Source: Roseomonas sp. 18066 (GTDB lineage: Bacteria; Pseudomonadota; Alphaproteobacteria; Acetobacterales; Acetobacteraceae). From it: a stretch of 57,898 bases of DNA. Of the stretch, positions 15,407 through 22,587 are shown in pieces; position 1 is the first letter of the stretch, and every line of letters begins with the position of its first letter. The notes below the pieces were generated by a model. The model did no database searches, had not been told where the DNA came from, and worked only from the letters and a program-made list of their open reading frames with translations. A program made the position numbers and the translations under genes. The stretch is taken from the NCBI RefSeq assembly GCF_902706185.1, contig NZ_CACSJM010000015.1, forward strand, positions 1-57,898, given 5' to 3'.

Positions 15407-17575
15407 ATGCCGTTGACCGAGATCATGGCGCTGTTCTGGCGCCGCAAGTTCCTGCTGGTGCTGGTTGCCGTGACCGCCGGGGCCTTCGGCTTCCTGGCCG
15501 CCAAGGCGACCCCCGGACGCTATGTCGCCGAGGGGCTGCTGCTCTTCGATGCGCCGCAGGCGCCGATCCCGGAGCTGAACCAGTTCGTCCCCGCCCAGGC
15601 GCCGCCCAACCAGCGGATCCGCACCGAGGCCGATGTGCTGCGCTCGCGCCGCCTGGCCGAGGAGGTCGCCGGCCGCACCGCCATCCTGCCCGCCGAGGAG
15701 GCCGGCCCGCTCGGCCAGCTGCCCCGCCTGGCGATGGAGACGGCGCGCGGCTGGATCGAGCTGGCCCGCGCCCGCCTCGGCCTGCCCGCCGAGACCGCCC
15801 CCGCCGGGCCGGCGCCGGTCGAGCTGTCGCCGGCGCAGCTGCAGGTCGAGGCGATGCAGCAGCATCTCGACATCCGCACCACCGACAACAGCAATGTCGT
15901 CGCCGTCCGCTTCGTCTCCAGCGCGCCGCTGATCGCCGCCGGCGTCGTCAACACGCTGATGGAGCGCTACATCGCCAGCGACATCGCCGCCAAGCGCGAC
16001 GCCACCGGCCAGGCCAATGTGTGGCTGACCGAGCGGCTGGCCGCGCTGCGCGAGGAGATGGAGGCGGCCGACCTGCGCATCCAGGCCTTCCGCCGCGCCT
16101 CCGGCCTGCTGGAGACCTCGGCCGGCACCACCAGCACGGTGCAGCTGACCGAGGAGCAGACCCGCGTCGCCATCGCCCGCCAGGACCTGACCCGCGCCAT
16201 GGCGGCGCTGGAGAATTCGGTCCGTGCCGGCAGCCGCGGCGCCACCTCGGAAGCCATGGCCTCGCCGGTGCTGCAGTCGATGCGGGCGCGCGAGGCGGAG
16301 ATCGTGCAGCGCGCCGCCGCCCTGACCCGCCAGCTCGGCGCCAGCCACCCCGACCGCATGGCGGTGGAGGCCGAGCTGCGCGGCCTGCGCGCCGAGATCG
16401 GCGCGGAGGTGTCGCGCGTCGGCGGCGCCCTGCGCGGCGATGTCGATGCCGCCCGTACCCGCCTCGAGAACGCGCAGGCCGCGCTGGAGACCTCGCGCAA
16501 CTCCGCCAAGGGCGGCGCCGAGGCCGGGGTGACCCTGGCCCAGCTGACCCGCGATGCCGAGGCGCGCCGTCAGGTCTACCAGACCTTCATGGTGCGCACC
16601 GAGCAGACCCGGCTGTCGACCGCGCAGTTCCCGATGGCCCGCGTCATCTCGCCGGCGGCCACCCCGTTCCGGCCGATCGGCCCCTCCAACGGCGTGATCG
16701 CCGCCTTCAGCGCGCTGGTGGCGCTGCTGCTGGCCGCCGCCGTCATCGTGCTGCGCAGCGGCCGCCATCGCACCATCACCGGCCCGGGCGAGCTCGCCAT
16801 GATCACCGGCGTGCAGACCGTGGGCAGCCTGCCGCGGCTGGGCAGCGGCCGGCGCAACGGCATGCCGAACCTGGTGCTGGATAAGGGTGATTCGCATATC
16901 GCCGAGACGCTGCGGGCGCTGCGCCTCAACCTGCGCAGCGTCGGCCGCGACGGCCTGGCCAACACCGTGCTGGTGACCTCGCCCTCGGTCGGCGACGGCA
17001 AGACGACGCTGGCCGTGGCGCTGGCCCGGCTCTGCGCCGCCGACGGCATGAAGGTGCTGCTGCTGGAGACCGACATGCGGCGGCCGAAGATCGCCGACAC
17101 GCTGGGCCATACCCGCTGGCACAGCAGCATCGAGGCGGTGCTGGCCGGCAATATCGACCTCGACGACGCGGTGCATGTCGACGAGCGCTCGGGCCTGCAT
17201 TGCCTGCTGTCCGACCGGAGCGCTGCCAACCCGCAGCAGCTGCTGGAGGCGCCGGCCTTCCGCAGCCTGCTGGAGCGCGCCCGCCGCGACTACCAGATGG
17301 TCATCCTGGACAGCCCGCCGATCATGCGCGTGGCCGATGCGGTGCTGCTGTCGCCGCAATGCGACGTGGTGCTGATGGCCGTCGCCTGGGAGCGGACGCC
17401 GGCCGACATGGTGGCCGAGGCGATCCGCCGCCTGCCGGAGGAGGTGCGCAGCCGCGCCGCCACGGTGCTGACCCGGGTGCGCCCGGGCAAGCTGGATCCG
17501 CTGAGCTACTATGCCGGCTATGCCCGCAGCGGCAGCAGCCGGGCCCTGCCGCGCCTGCCCGCCCCCACCAACTGA
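15407..17575 (+). CDS. Wzc-like polysaccharide co-polymerase/tyrosine autokinase
   Basis: 722 residues from the ATG at 15407, chosen because AGGCAAGGTG precedes it; the frame is open to 15305 and GTG at 15398 is an alternative. N-terminal Wzz-type chain-length domain with membrane helices at about 15-32 and 425-445, coiled coil between (about 200-400). C-terminal BY-kinase: Walker A SVGDGKTTLA near 525-534, Walker A' LLETDMRRPK near 550-560, Walker B VILDSPP near 630. The C-terminal tail has a tyrosine cluster, YYAGY, as in autophosphorylating Wzc. It should control polymer length and link the inner-membrane polymerase to the outer-membrane exporter. Transcribed alone rightward, ending at a strong bidirectional terminator. 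Confidence 0.92.
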   Translation: MPLTEIMALFWRRKFLLVLVAVTAGAFGFLAAKATPGRYVAEGLLLFDAPQAPIPELNQFVPAQAPPNQRIRTEADVLRSRRLAEEVAGRTAILPAEEAGPLGQLPRLAMETARGWIELARARLGLPAETAPAGPAPVELSPAQLQVEAMQQHLDIRTTDNSNVVAVRFVSSAPLIAAGVVNTLMERYIASDIAAKRDATGQANVWLTERLAALREEMEAADLRIQAFRRASGLLETSAGTTSTVQLTEEQTRVAIARQDLTRAMAALENSVRAGSRGATSEAMASPVLQSMRAREAEIVQRAAALTRQLGASHPDRMAVEAELRGLRAEIGAEVSRVGGALRGDVDAARTRLENAQAALETSRNSAKGGAEAGVTLAQLTRDAEARRQVYQTFMVRTEQTRLSTAQFPMARVISPAATPFRPIGPSNGVIAAFSALVALLLAAAVIVLRSGRHRTITGPGELAMITGVQTVGSLPRLGSGRRNGMPNLVLDKGDSHIAETLRALRLNLRSVGRDGLANTVLVTSPSVGDGKTTLAVALARLCAADGMKVLLLETDMRRPKIADTLGHTRWHSSIEAVLAGNIDLDDAVHVDERSGLHCLLSDRSAANPQQLLEAPAFRSLLERARRDYQMVILDSPPIMRVADAVLLSPQCDVVLMAVAWERTPADMVAEAIRRLPEEVRSRAATVLTRVRPGKLDPLSYYAGYARSGSSRALPRLPAPTN

Positions 17576-17628
17576 CTGTTCCCAGGACCGCTGCGCCGAT
17601 GGCGCGGCGGTGCGGGCCTTGAAAACCC

Positions 17629-17680
17629 CCGACAGCAAAAAACCCGGGAGCCTCGCGGCTCCCGGGGTTTTCGCTGTCGG
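17629..17680. terminator. Bidirectional rho-independent terminator
   Basis: Inner stem CCCGGGAGCC (17643-17652) with GGCTCCCGGG, four-base loop TCGC, flanked by A6 on the left and T4 on the right. Outer arms CCGACAGC (17629-17636) and GCTGTCGG (17673-17680) extend the pairing. It lies between the convergent Wzc-like and lytic transglycosylase genes and can stop transcription from either side. Confidence 0.9.
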
Positions 17681-17691
17681 TTCAGCGGGCC

Positions 17692-18570
17692 TTATCGGCC
17701 CGGCTGCAGCGCCACCGCCGGGCGCAGGCTGCCCCAGGCGGCGGCCATCGCTTCCCGCTCGCGCAGCCCGGCCGGAATGTCCGGCGCCCGCCGACCGCGC
17801 GCCGGCAGGCTGGCGGCGATCGATAAGGCAGCGGGCGGCAAGGCGGCGGGCGGCAAGGCAGCGGGCGGCGCGGCGCGCAGCCCCTGCCAGGCCATGGCCA
17901 GCGCGTCGCGCCGCGCCTGGGCCGGGTCGATCGGCGCCGGGCCGGACGGCGGCAGCAGCCGGCGGCGCTGGGCGAGCGCCGGCCCGCCGCCGGCCGGCCA
18001 GTTCGCCAGCACGCGCAGGCGATAGGCCTCGGCGCGCTCGGCGGTGCCGGAATGATAGAGCCCCGCCGCCGTCACCCAGTCGCCCGAGGCGGCCTGCAGC
18101 CGGCGCAGGAAGCCCGCGGCATAGCGGGCATTGGCCAGCGGGTCGAAGGCGTCCTCGAGGCTGGCGAAGGCGGTGGGGTGGTGGTGCAGGTTGACCTGCA
18201 GGCAGCCGACATCGATCAGCCGCACGCCGCGCGCCAGCAAATCGCGCACCGCCGTCACCGCGTCCTGCCGGTTGTCGAAATACTGGCCGCCGCCCTCGGC
18301 ATTGATGGTCCAGGGCCAGGGGCCGGCGCTGCCGCTGCCCGGATCGGGGCGGCCGCTCTCGACGAGGGCGATGGCCGCCAGCAGCTGTGGCGGCAGCCGG
18401 GCCTCGCGCTCGGCCGCCTGCACGGCGGCGCGGCACAGCGCGCCCGGCGAGGCGGGCAGCGGCGTCGCCGCCGCTCCGCCAGCCAGCGCTGTGCCGCCCG
18501 CCAGAGTCAGGGCGAAGGCGGCACCCAGGTAGCGGCGCGCCGCCCGCCCTGGCTCACAGCCCGCGCTCAT
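17692..18570 (-). CDS. Lytic transglycosylase (SLT fold) of the EPS export block
   Basis: 292 residues; signal peptide about 12-34. The catalytic Glu is Glu71 in LVESGR. GCLQVNLHHHP and LYHSG are further SLT-fold motifs of this VirB1/IagB-like type. It cleaves peptidoglycan glycan strands. The C-terminal 90 residues are Pro/Ala-rich and contain three PPAAL units. The start overlaps the end of the Wza-like gene by 17 bases, so the enzyme is probably made with the export proteins and may open the wall for the export channel. A clear paralog sits beside the pilus operon (54553-55176). Confidence 0.88.
   Translation of the reverse strand: MSAGCEPGRAARRYLGAAFALTLAGGTALAGGAAATPLPASPGALCRAAVQAAEREARLPPQLLAAIALVESGRPDPGSGSAGPWPWTINAEGGGQYFDNRQDAVTAVRDLLARGVRLIDVGCLQVNLHHHPTAFASLEDAFDPLANARYAAGFLRRLQAASGDWVTAAGLYHSGTAERAEAYRLRVLANWPAGGGPALAQRRRLLPPSGPAPIDPAQARRDALAMAWQGLRAAPPAALPPAALPPAALSIAASLPARGRRAPDIPAGLREREAMAAAWGSLRPAVALQPGR
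17825..17869 (-). repeat. Three 15-bp tandem repeats inside the transglycosylase gene
   Basis: AAGGCAGCGGGCGGC at 17825, 17840 (one base different) and 17855. It encodes PPAAL three times in the C-terminal low-complexity linker. The 15-bp unit keeps frame, so copy number could vary without breaking the gene. Confidence 0.8.
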
Positions 18571-19141
18571 AGACGTTGATCACGTCGCCCGGCAGCAGCA
18601 GCGACTGGCGCTGGCCCAGATATTCCCGCGCCTTGCCGTCGGCGTCGATGCGGGTGATCGAGACGCGGTCGGTGACCGCGCGGTAGTTGAAGCCGCCGGA
18701 GATGGCCACCGCCGACAGCACGCTCATGCCCGGCTGGTAGGGCGTCTGGCCGCCGCGCTCGACCATGCCGAGCACGAAGACGGGGCGGTACTCGGCGACC
18801 TCGATGGCGACGGCGGGGTCGTTGAACAGGTTGCGCGCCTTCAGCGCCGCCTCGACCGAGCGCTCGAGCTCGGTGGTGCTGCGGCCGACCGCCGGGACGG
18901 CGCCGACCAGCGGCAGGGCGATGGCGCCGGTGTCGGTGATGCGGAACTCGCCGGTCAGCCGCGGGTCGTTGAAGACGGTGACGCGCAGCTGGTCGCCGAC
19001 GCCGAGCTGATAGGCCATGGGCTCGCGCAGCGGCAGCGGCGTCAGATCGGCGCCCGGCGTGCCGCAGGCGGCGAGCAGGGTGAGGGCCATACCGGCGGCC
19101 ATGACCTTGGCGCGGCGCGCGAGGCGGGGGAGGGTGTGCAT
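18554..19141 (-). CDS. Wza/GumB-like polysaccharide export lipoprotein
   Basis: 195 residues from the ATG at 19141, which has AGGAG before it. Lipoprotein signal with LLAAC lipobox (Cys26). Poly-export domain around YQLGVGDQLRVTVFNDPRL (46-64), then one SLBB-like region with PVFVLGMVERGG and GGFNYRAVTDRV. It is about half the length of E. coli Wza and close to GumB size, lacking the second SLBB repeat and the C-terminal membrane-spanning helix region. It should form or line the periplasmic/outer-membrane part of the export channel, together with the Wzc-like protein and perhaps the beta-barrel protein encoded upstream. Confidence 0.9.
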   Translation of the reverse strand: MHTLPRLARRAKVMAAGMALTLLAACGTPGADLTPLPLREPMAYQLGVGDQLRVTVFNDPRLTGEFRITDTGAIALPLVGAVPAVGRSTTELERSVEAALKARNLFNDPAVAIEVAEYRPVFVLGMVERGGQTPYQPGMSVLSAVAISGGFNYRAVTDRVSITRIDADGKAREYLGQRQSLLLPGDVINVYERGL

Positions 19142-19253
19142 GCTCACTCCTGGCGTCTGGGGCAGGCGCCGCGCGGCGCGCCCCGGGGGGGGATATCGCG
19201 GCATGGCGGCGGGGGGCCGCTGGCCGCGACCGGGAGGACGAGCACCGCCGGCA

Positions 19254-19272
19254 CCGTGCAGCACCTGCACGG
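19254..19272 (-). other. Stem-loop between beta-barrel and Wza-like genes
   Basis: CCGTGCAG and CTGCACGG form a perfect 8-bp stem with a three-base loop in the 202-base gap downstream of the beta-barrel gene. No T-run follows, so it is more likely an mRNA stabiliser or a chance palindrome than an intrinsic terminator. Confidence 0.35.
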
Positions 19273-19343
19273 ACCCGCCCCCCCGGGAATTCTTCTCATG
19301 GCGGGCAGCAGGGCCTTGCGGCCGCGCTGCCCGATGGACGGCG

Positions 19344-20648
19344 CTACAGCGCCATGCGCAGCCGCAGCATCACCTGGTCGCGGCCGTATTCGCGGATGCC
19401 CTCCGGCGCCTCCAGCCGCTCCGTGTGCTGGTAGGTGGCGACGAGGGCCAGGTTGCGGGTGATCAGGTAGCGGGCCTCGGCCAGCGCGATGCCGTCGCTG
19501 ACCGTGCCGCCATCCTGCGGATACTTGCGCCGCTCGCCGCGGATCTCGCCGCTGACGATGACATTGCGCAGCAGCTCGTGGTCGACGCGCAGCCGCGCCG
19601 CGGTGCGGGTGTAGCTGACGCTGCTCTCGCGGATCGATTCCTCGATGCTGCGCTGCGCGGTGACGGTGATCGTCGTCAGCTGCGAGGCGGCATAGCTGAC
19701 CTCGCCCTCGAAGGCCGGGCCGGACAGCGCCTTGCGCCCGGGCTCCTCGTAGTCGCGGTTGCGGTAGCCGGCCAGCAGCCGGACGCGCACCAGCCCGTTG
19801 GCGTCGTAGCGGATGCCGCCCTGCGCCTCCCAGGTGAAGGAATCGCGGCCGCTCTGGTCGCCGCGCTCGTAGGAGATGTCCTGCAGCCGCACCAGCCCGA
19901 TCACCGAGCGGCCGGGCAGCAGGCTGTAATCCGCGGTGAACTCGCCCAGCAGGGTGTTGTAGTCGTTGGTCGAGACCGTGTCGCGCTGGCCGTTGACCGT
20001 GACATCCTGGTAGCGGATGCGGCGATACTCGACCGAGCTGCCGAGCTCGAGGCGGTTGAAGGCGGCGGTGCCGGCGAGCTGGACGATGTCGGTGTCGATC
20101 GGCACCGGCACGCGGCCGGTATTGCCGTCCTGCAGGTCGAAATTGTCGACGTCGATATGGCTGCGGACATGGTCGTAGCGCAGCCGGATGTTGGAGGCGC
20201 GGCCGATGTCGTAGCGGCCGCCCGCCCCGACGCTCCAGTCGTTCCAGTTCAGGTCGCTGTCCTGGAAGTACTGCCGGGTGATCTGGCTGGCCGAGAGGCC
20301 CAGCGCATGGCGCGACCAGGTGGTCTGCGCGCCGAGGCTCAGCGCCTCCTCGGCGAAGCCGCCGGATCGCTGGCTGCCGGTGCCGGGCACCAGGTTGCTG
20401 TCGTAGCCGGCGCCCGCCTCCAGCGCCGCGTCCAGCCGGAAGCCGCCGGCGCGGATGCCGGCCGGGTCGTAATCCGGCCGCTGCCGGGTCATCACCGTGA
20501 CGCCGCGCGCCGTGGCCTCGGGCGTGAAGGATTGGGCACTGGCCTCGGCGGCGCCGAGCAGCAGGGCGGGAAGGCCTGCGATCCAGGCCAGGCGCTGCGG
20601 CATGGAGCGGAGGCGAGGGCGGCGGCGAGGGGGCTTGCGCGTCGTCAT
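19344..20648 (-). CDS. Outer-membrane beta-barrel protein of the EPS locus
   Basis: 434 residues from the ATG at 20648, chosen because the protein then begins with a basic region and a signal peptide ending ASA near 36-38. The open frame continues upstream but with no protein-like composition. The mature part has alternating hydrophobic/polar strands and many Arg/Tyr/Asp-rich turns ending in an aromatic-poor strand LRLRMAL, fitting a 16-18 strand barrel. Such proteins (outer-membrane beta-barrel, OMP_b-brl type) are common in alphaproteobacterial exopolysaccharide loci. It may complete the export route that the short Wza-like protein cannot form alone. Direct function unproven. Confidence 0.78.
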   Translation of the reverse strand: MTTRKPPRRRPRLRSMPQRLAWIAGLPALLLGAAEASAQSFTPEATARGVTVMTRQRPDYDPAGIRAGGFRLDAALEAGAGYDSNLVPGTGSQRSGGFAEEALSLGAQTTWSRHALGLSASQITRQYFQDSDLNWNDWSVGAGGRYDIGRASNIRLRYDHVRSHIDVDNFDLQDGNTGRVPVPIDTDIVQLAGTAAFNRLELGSSVEYRRIRYQDVTVNGQRDTVSTNDYNTLLGEFTADYSLLPGRSVIGLVRLQDISYERGDQSGRDSFTWEAQGGIRYDANGLVRVRLLAGYRNRDYEEPGRKALSGPAFEGEVSYAASQLTTITVTAQRSIEESIRESSVSYTRTAARLRVDHELLRNVIVSGEIRGERRKYPQDGGTVSDGIALAEARYLITRNLALVATYQHTERLEAPEGIREYGRDQVMLRLRMAL

Positions 20649-20943
20649 TGCGATAAAGATACGGCGCAGCTCGGCCTGCGACCAGACTTCTTCGTTGTTT
20701 TCGCACAGTTTGCTTGGCACGAAACCGATCTTGCGATTTTCCCGGCTTTGCGGCGCCTGGCCGTGCCGGATTTGCGTCAGAGGAAAGCCGGTTTGCGCGT
20801 CCTGCGCGAAAGCCGGCACGGCACCGGCGGCCGATCCACCAGGGACCGGTTCCGCCAGCTTGCGATTTTCAGCATCGGCGGCGTTGCGCGGCGCATTTCC
20901 CGGCGCGGCGCCGGCCAGGACGGCGCGCGATTCGCGGCAAGCG
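20649..20943. other. Gap upstream of the beta-barrel gene
   Basis: 295 bases. The part next to the gene (20650-20760) is AT-richer than its surroundings and probably carries the leftward promoter and untranslated leader; I could not identify a convincing -35/-10 pair. The frames through it have no convincing start or composition. Confidence 0.4.
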
Positions 20944-21162
20944 TCAGCGCAGCAGGAGGGCCGCGAGCAGGGCCCAGAAGACCAGCGCGAGGCCGAGGCC
21001 GAGCAGGATGCCGAAGGCCGGGCCGCGGCCGCCCGGCCGCACGCGGTCGTCGCGGGCAGGATCATCGGCCGCATCGCCCGCGACGGGCGCATCGGCGCGG
21101 TGTCCCGGGTCCCGGCGCGGCCGCAGCCAGCGGGTGAGGCGAGAGGGGGCGTGATCGTGCAC
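20944..21162 (-). CDS. Possible small single-pass membrane protein
   Basis: 72 residues from a GTG at 21162 preceded by ACAGGA at good spacing; an ATG at 21255 in the same frame is an alternative (103 residues) but with poorer composition. The N-terminal 45 residues are charged, Arg/Asp-rich; the last 24 are one hydrophobic helix (FGILLGLGLALVFWALLAAL) ending in a basic residue. It would be a tail-anchored membrane protein between the beta-barrel and ExoY-like genes. No family recognised. Short length in GC-rich DNA leaves doubt. Confidence 0.4.
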   Translation of the reverse strand: MHDHAPSRLTRWLRPRRDPGHRADAPVAGDAADDPARDDRVRPGGRGPAFGILLGLGLALVFWALLAALLLR

Positions 21163-21268
21163 GCGGCGGTTCCTGTCCCATCCCCCGCCGCACCGCGCGG
21201 CGCGGGGCAAGGCTGCATGGCATGCAAGAATTTCACAGCGCTTGCGGGCCGGCAATGCGGCACGGCCC

Positions 21269-21328
21269 CAGGGAAGATGCCAGGGAAGATGCCAGGGAAG
21301 ATACCCGCGAAGACACCCGCGAAGGTCT
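21269..21328. repeat. 12-bp tandem repeat, about five units
   Basis: CAGGGAAGATGC at 21269 and 21281, then CAGGGAAGATAC at 21293, and more diverged CCGCGAAGACAC and CCGCGAAGGTCT to 21328. It lies in the 279-base gap between the small membrane protein and the ExoY-like gene. No convincing gene covers it. Confidence 0.75.
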
Positions 21329-21441
21329 CGGGCGAGGTGGCGGCACGGGTCCGGCGGAAAGCCAGGCGACGGGACAGAAGCCCGGGGAGCAAGGAGAGCG
21401 TCATGATCGGAGCCGCCGTGGAAGCCGGGCGCGGGGGCGCC

Positions 21442-22173
21442 TCAGCAGGCGCCGCGGCGGACCAGGACGGCGGGCACCGTCTTGGCCAGGATCACCAGGT
21501 CGAACCACAGCGAGAAACGCTCGACGTAATGCACGTCCAGCTCGATGCGCTGGGCGTAGCTGGTGTCGCTGCGACCGCTGATCTGCCACAGCCCGGTGAT
21601 GCCCGGCCGCACCGCCAGGTAGTGCGAGGCATGCGTGCCGTAATGCTCGGTCAGCTCGGCCTGCACGACGGGGCGCGGCCCGACCAGGCTCATGTCGCCG
21701 CGCAGCACGTTGAACAGCTGCGGCAGCTCGTCGAGGCTGGTGGCCCGCAGCACCCGGCCGATCCGGGTGATGCGCGGGTCACGCTTCAGCTTGCGCGTGT
21801 TGCGCCACAGCTCGGCCGCCTCCGCGTCCTCGGCCAGCAGCTTGGCCAGGGCCGCCTCGGCATCGGGCACCATGCTGCGGAACTTCAGGCAGCCGAAGCT
21901 TTGCCCGTCGCGGCCGACGCGGCGGTGGCTGAAGAAGGCGCCCTTGCCGTCGCGCAGCACCAGCAGGGTGATGACCAGCATCACCGGCATCAGCACCAGC
22001 AGCATGGTCGAGGCCAGCAGGATATCGAGCCCCCGCTTGCCGGCATGCTGCCAGGAGCGAGGCCTTGCCGCCCGGGGGGCAGCGGGGGCGGCCTTCCCAG
22101 TCCGAGGGCCCATGGGGATATGGCCCTCGCCTCGTGCAGGCGAGGTTTGAGCGGCCAGGCCGGCTTCCGTCAT
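21442..22173 (-). CDS. ExoY-like undecaprenyl-phosphate sugar phosphotransferase
   Basis: 243 residues. A 45-residue basic/Pro-rich N terminus is followed by one membrane helix (about 49-72), then the polyprenyl glycosylphosphotransferase catalytic domain. Motifs: CLKFRSM (95-101), SLDELPQLFNVLRGDMSLVG (146-165) with the Asp/Glu pair, GPRP, and PGITGLWQISGRS. It lacks the extra N-terminal helices of WbaP/WcaJ, so ExoY/PssY type. It should start repeat-unit synthesis by moving hexose-1-phosphate to undecaprenyl phosphate. A likely sigma-70 promoter lies about 80 bases upstream. Confidence 0.93.
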   Translation of the reverse strand: MTEAGLAAQTSPARGEGHIPMGPRTGKAAPAAPRAARPRSWQHAGKRGLDILLASTMLLVLMPVMLVITLLVLRDGKGAFFSHRRVGRDGQSFGCLKFRSMVPDAEAALAKLLAEDAEAAELWRNTRKLKRDPRITRIGRVLRATSLDELPQLFNVLRGDMSLVGPRPVVQAELTEHYGTHASHYLAVRPGITGLWQISGRSDTSYAQRIELDVHYVERFSLWFDLVILAKTVPAVLVRRGAC

Positions 22174-22249
22174 ACGCTGAGCTCCCGGTCAGAGGCAGAG
22201 CCATCCAAGTCTGGGCGAGCTTCGGGGGAAGCTGGTCCGGTGATGGGGA

Positions 22250-22279
22250 GAATACTTGGGAGGAGAGGAGGTCTGTCAA
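22250..22279 (-). promoter_or_regulatory. Predicted promoter of the ExoY-like gene
   Basis: On the minus strand a perfect TTGACA (22274-22279) is followed after 17 bases by AGTATT (or TATTCT two bases further). This is inside a locally AT-rich stretch and gives a leader of roughly 75 bases before the ATG at 22173. It would allow transcription of the initiating transferase independent of the epimerase gene upstream. Confidence 0.5.
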
Positions 22280-22587
22280 TTGAAAACAAAGGACTTTTCG
22301 GTTCACCCAAGAGGTAAAACAGCATCAAAACCGGGCGTGGAACGTGCAAATATTTACGCCTGAAGAAATCGAAACCGCAGGATTTGAGCGGGGCGTGCTG
22401 CGCTGCAGCAGAGGACACCCTCTGAAGTTTGCGCGAGCGGCGGCGGGGGGCCGGGCCAGGGCCGCGGCGCTTGCCAGAATCGGCGCCGCGAATCGGGGCC
22501 GATCGCCGTGCCGGCAAGCAAACAATCGAAAACCGGCCGCTGGGCCGTATCCTGCCCGCCGCCGCGAGATTCGGCCCTTGCACGGTC
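22280..22587. other. Gap between epimerase and ExoY-like genes
   Basis: The part from 22280 to about 22400 is clearly AT-richer than the rest and may hold regulator sites for the promoter at 22250-22279. The remainder to 22587 is GC-rich. I see no gene, strong terminator or repeat in it. Confidence 0.4.

Noticed and set aside
21269..21328. CRISPR array
   Set aside because: Units are 12 bp, directly adjacent with no spacers, and no cas genes are present.
20497..22317. Plus-strand frame with a Lys/Pro-rich repeat (GKMPGKMPGK) resembling a histone H1-like tail
   Set aside because: The repeat comes from the 12-bp DNA array; the rest of the frame is antisense to the ExoY-like gene and has no start signal or protein-like composition.
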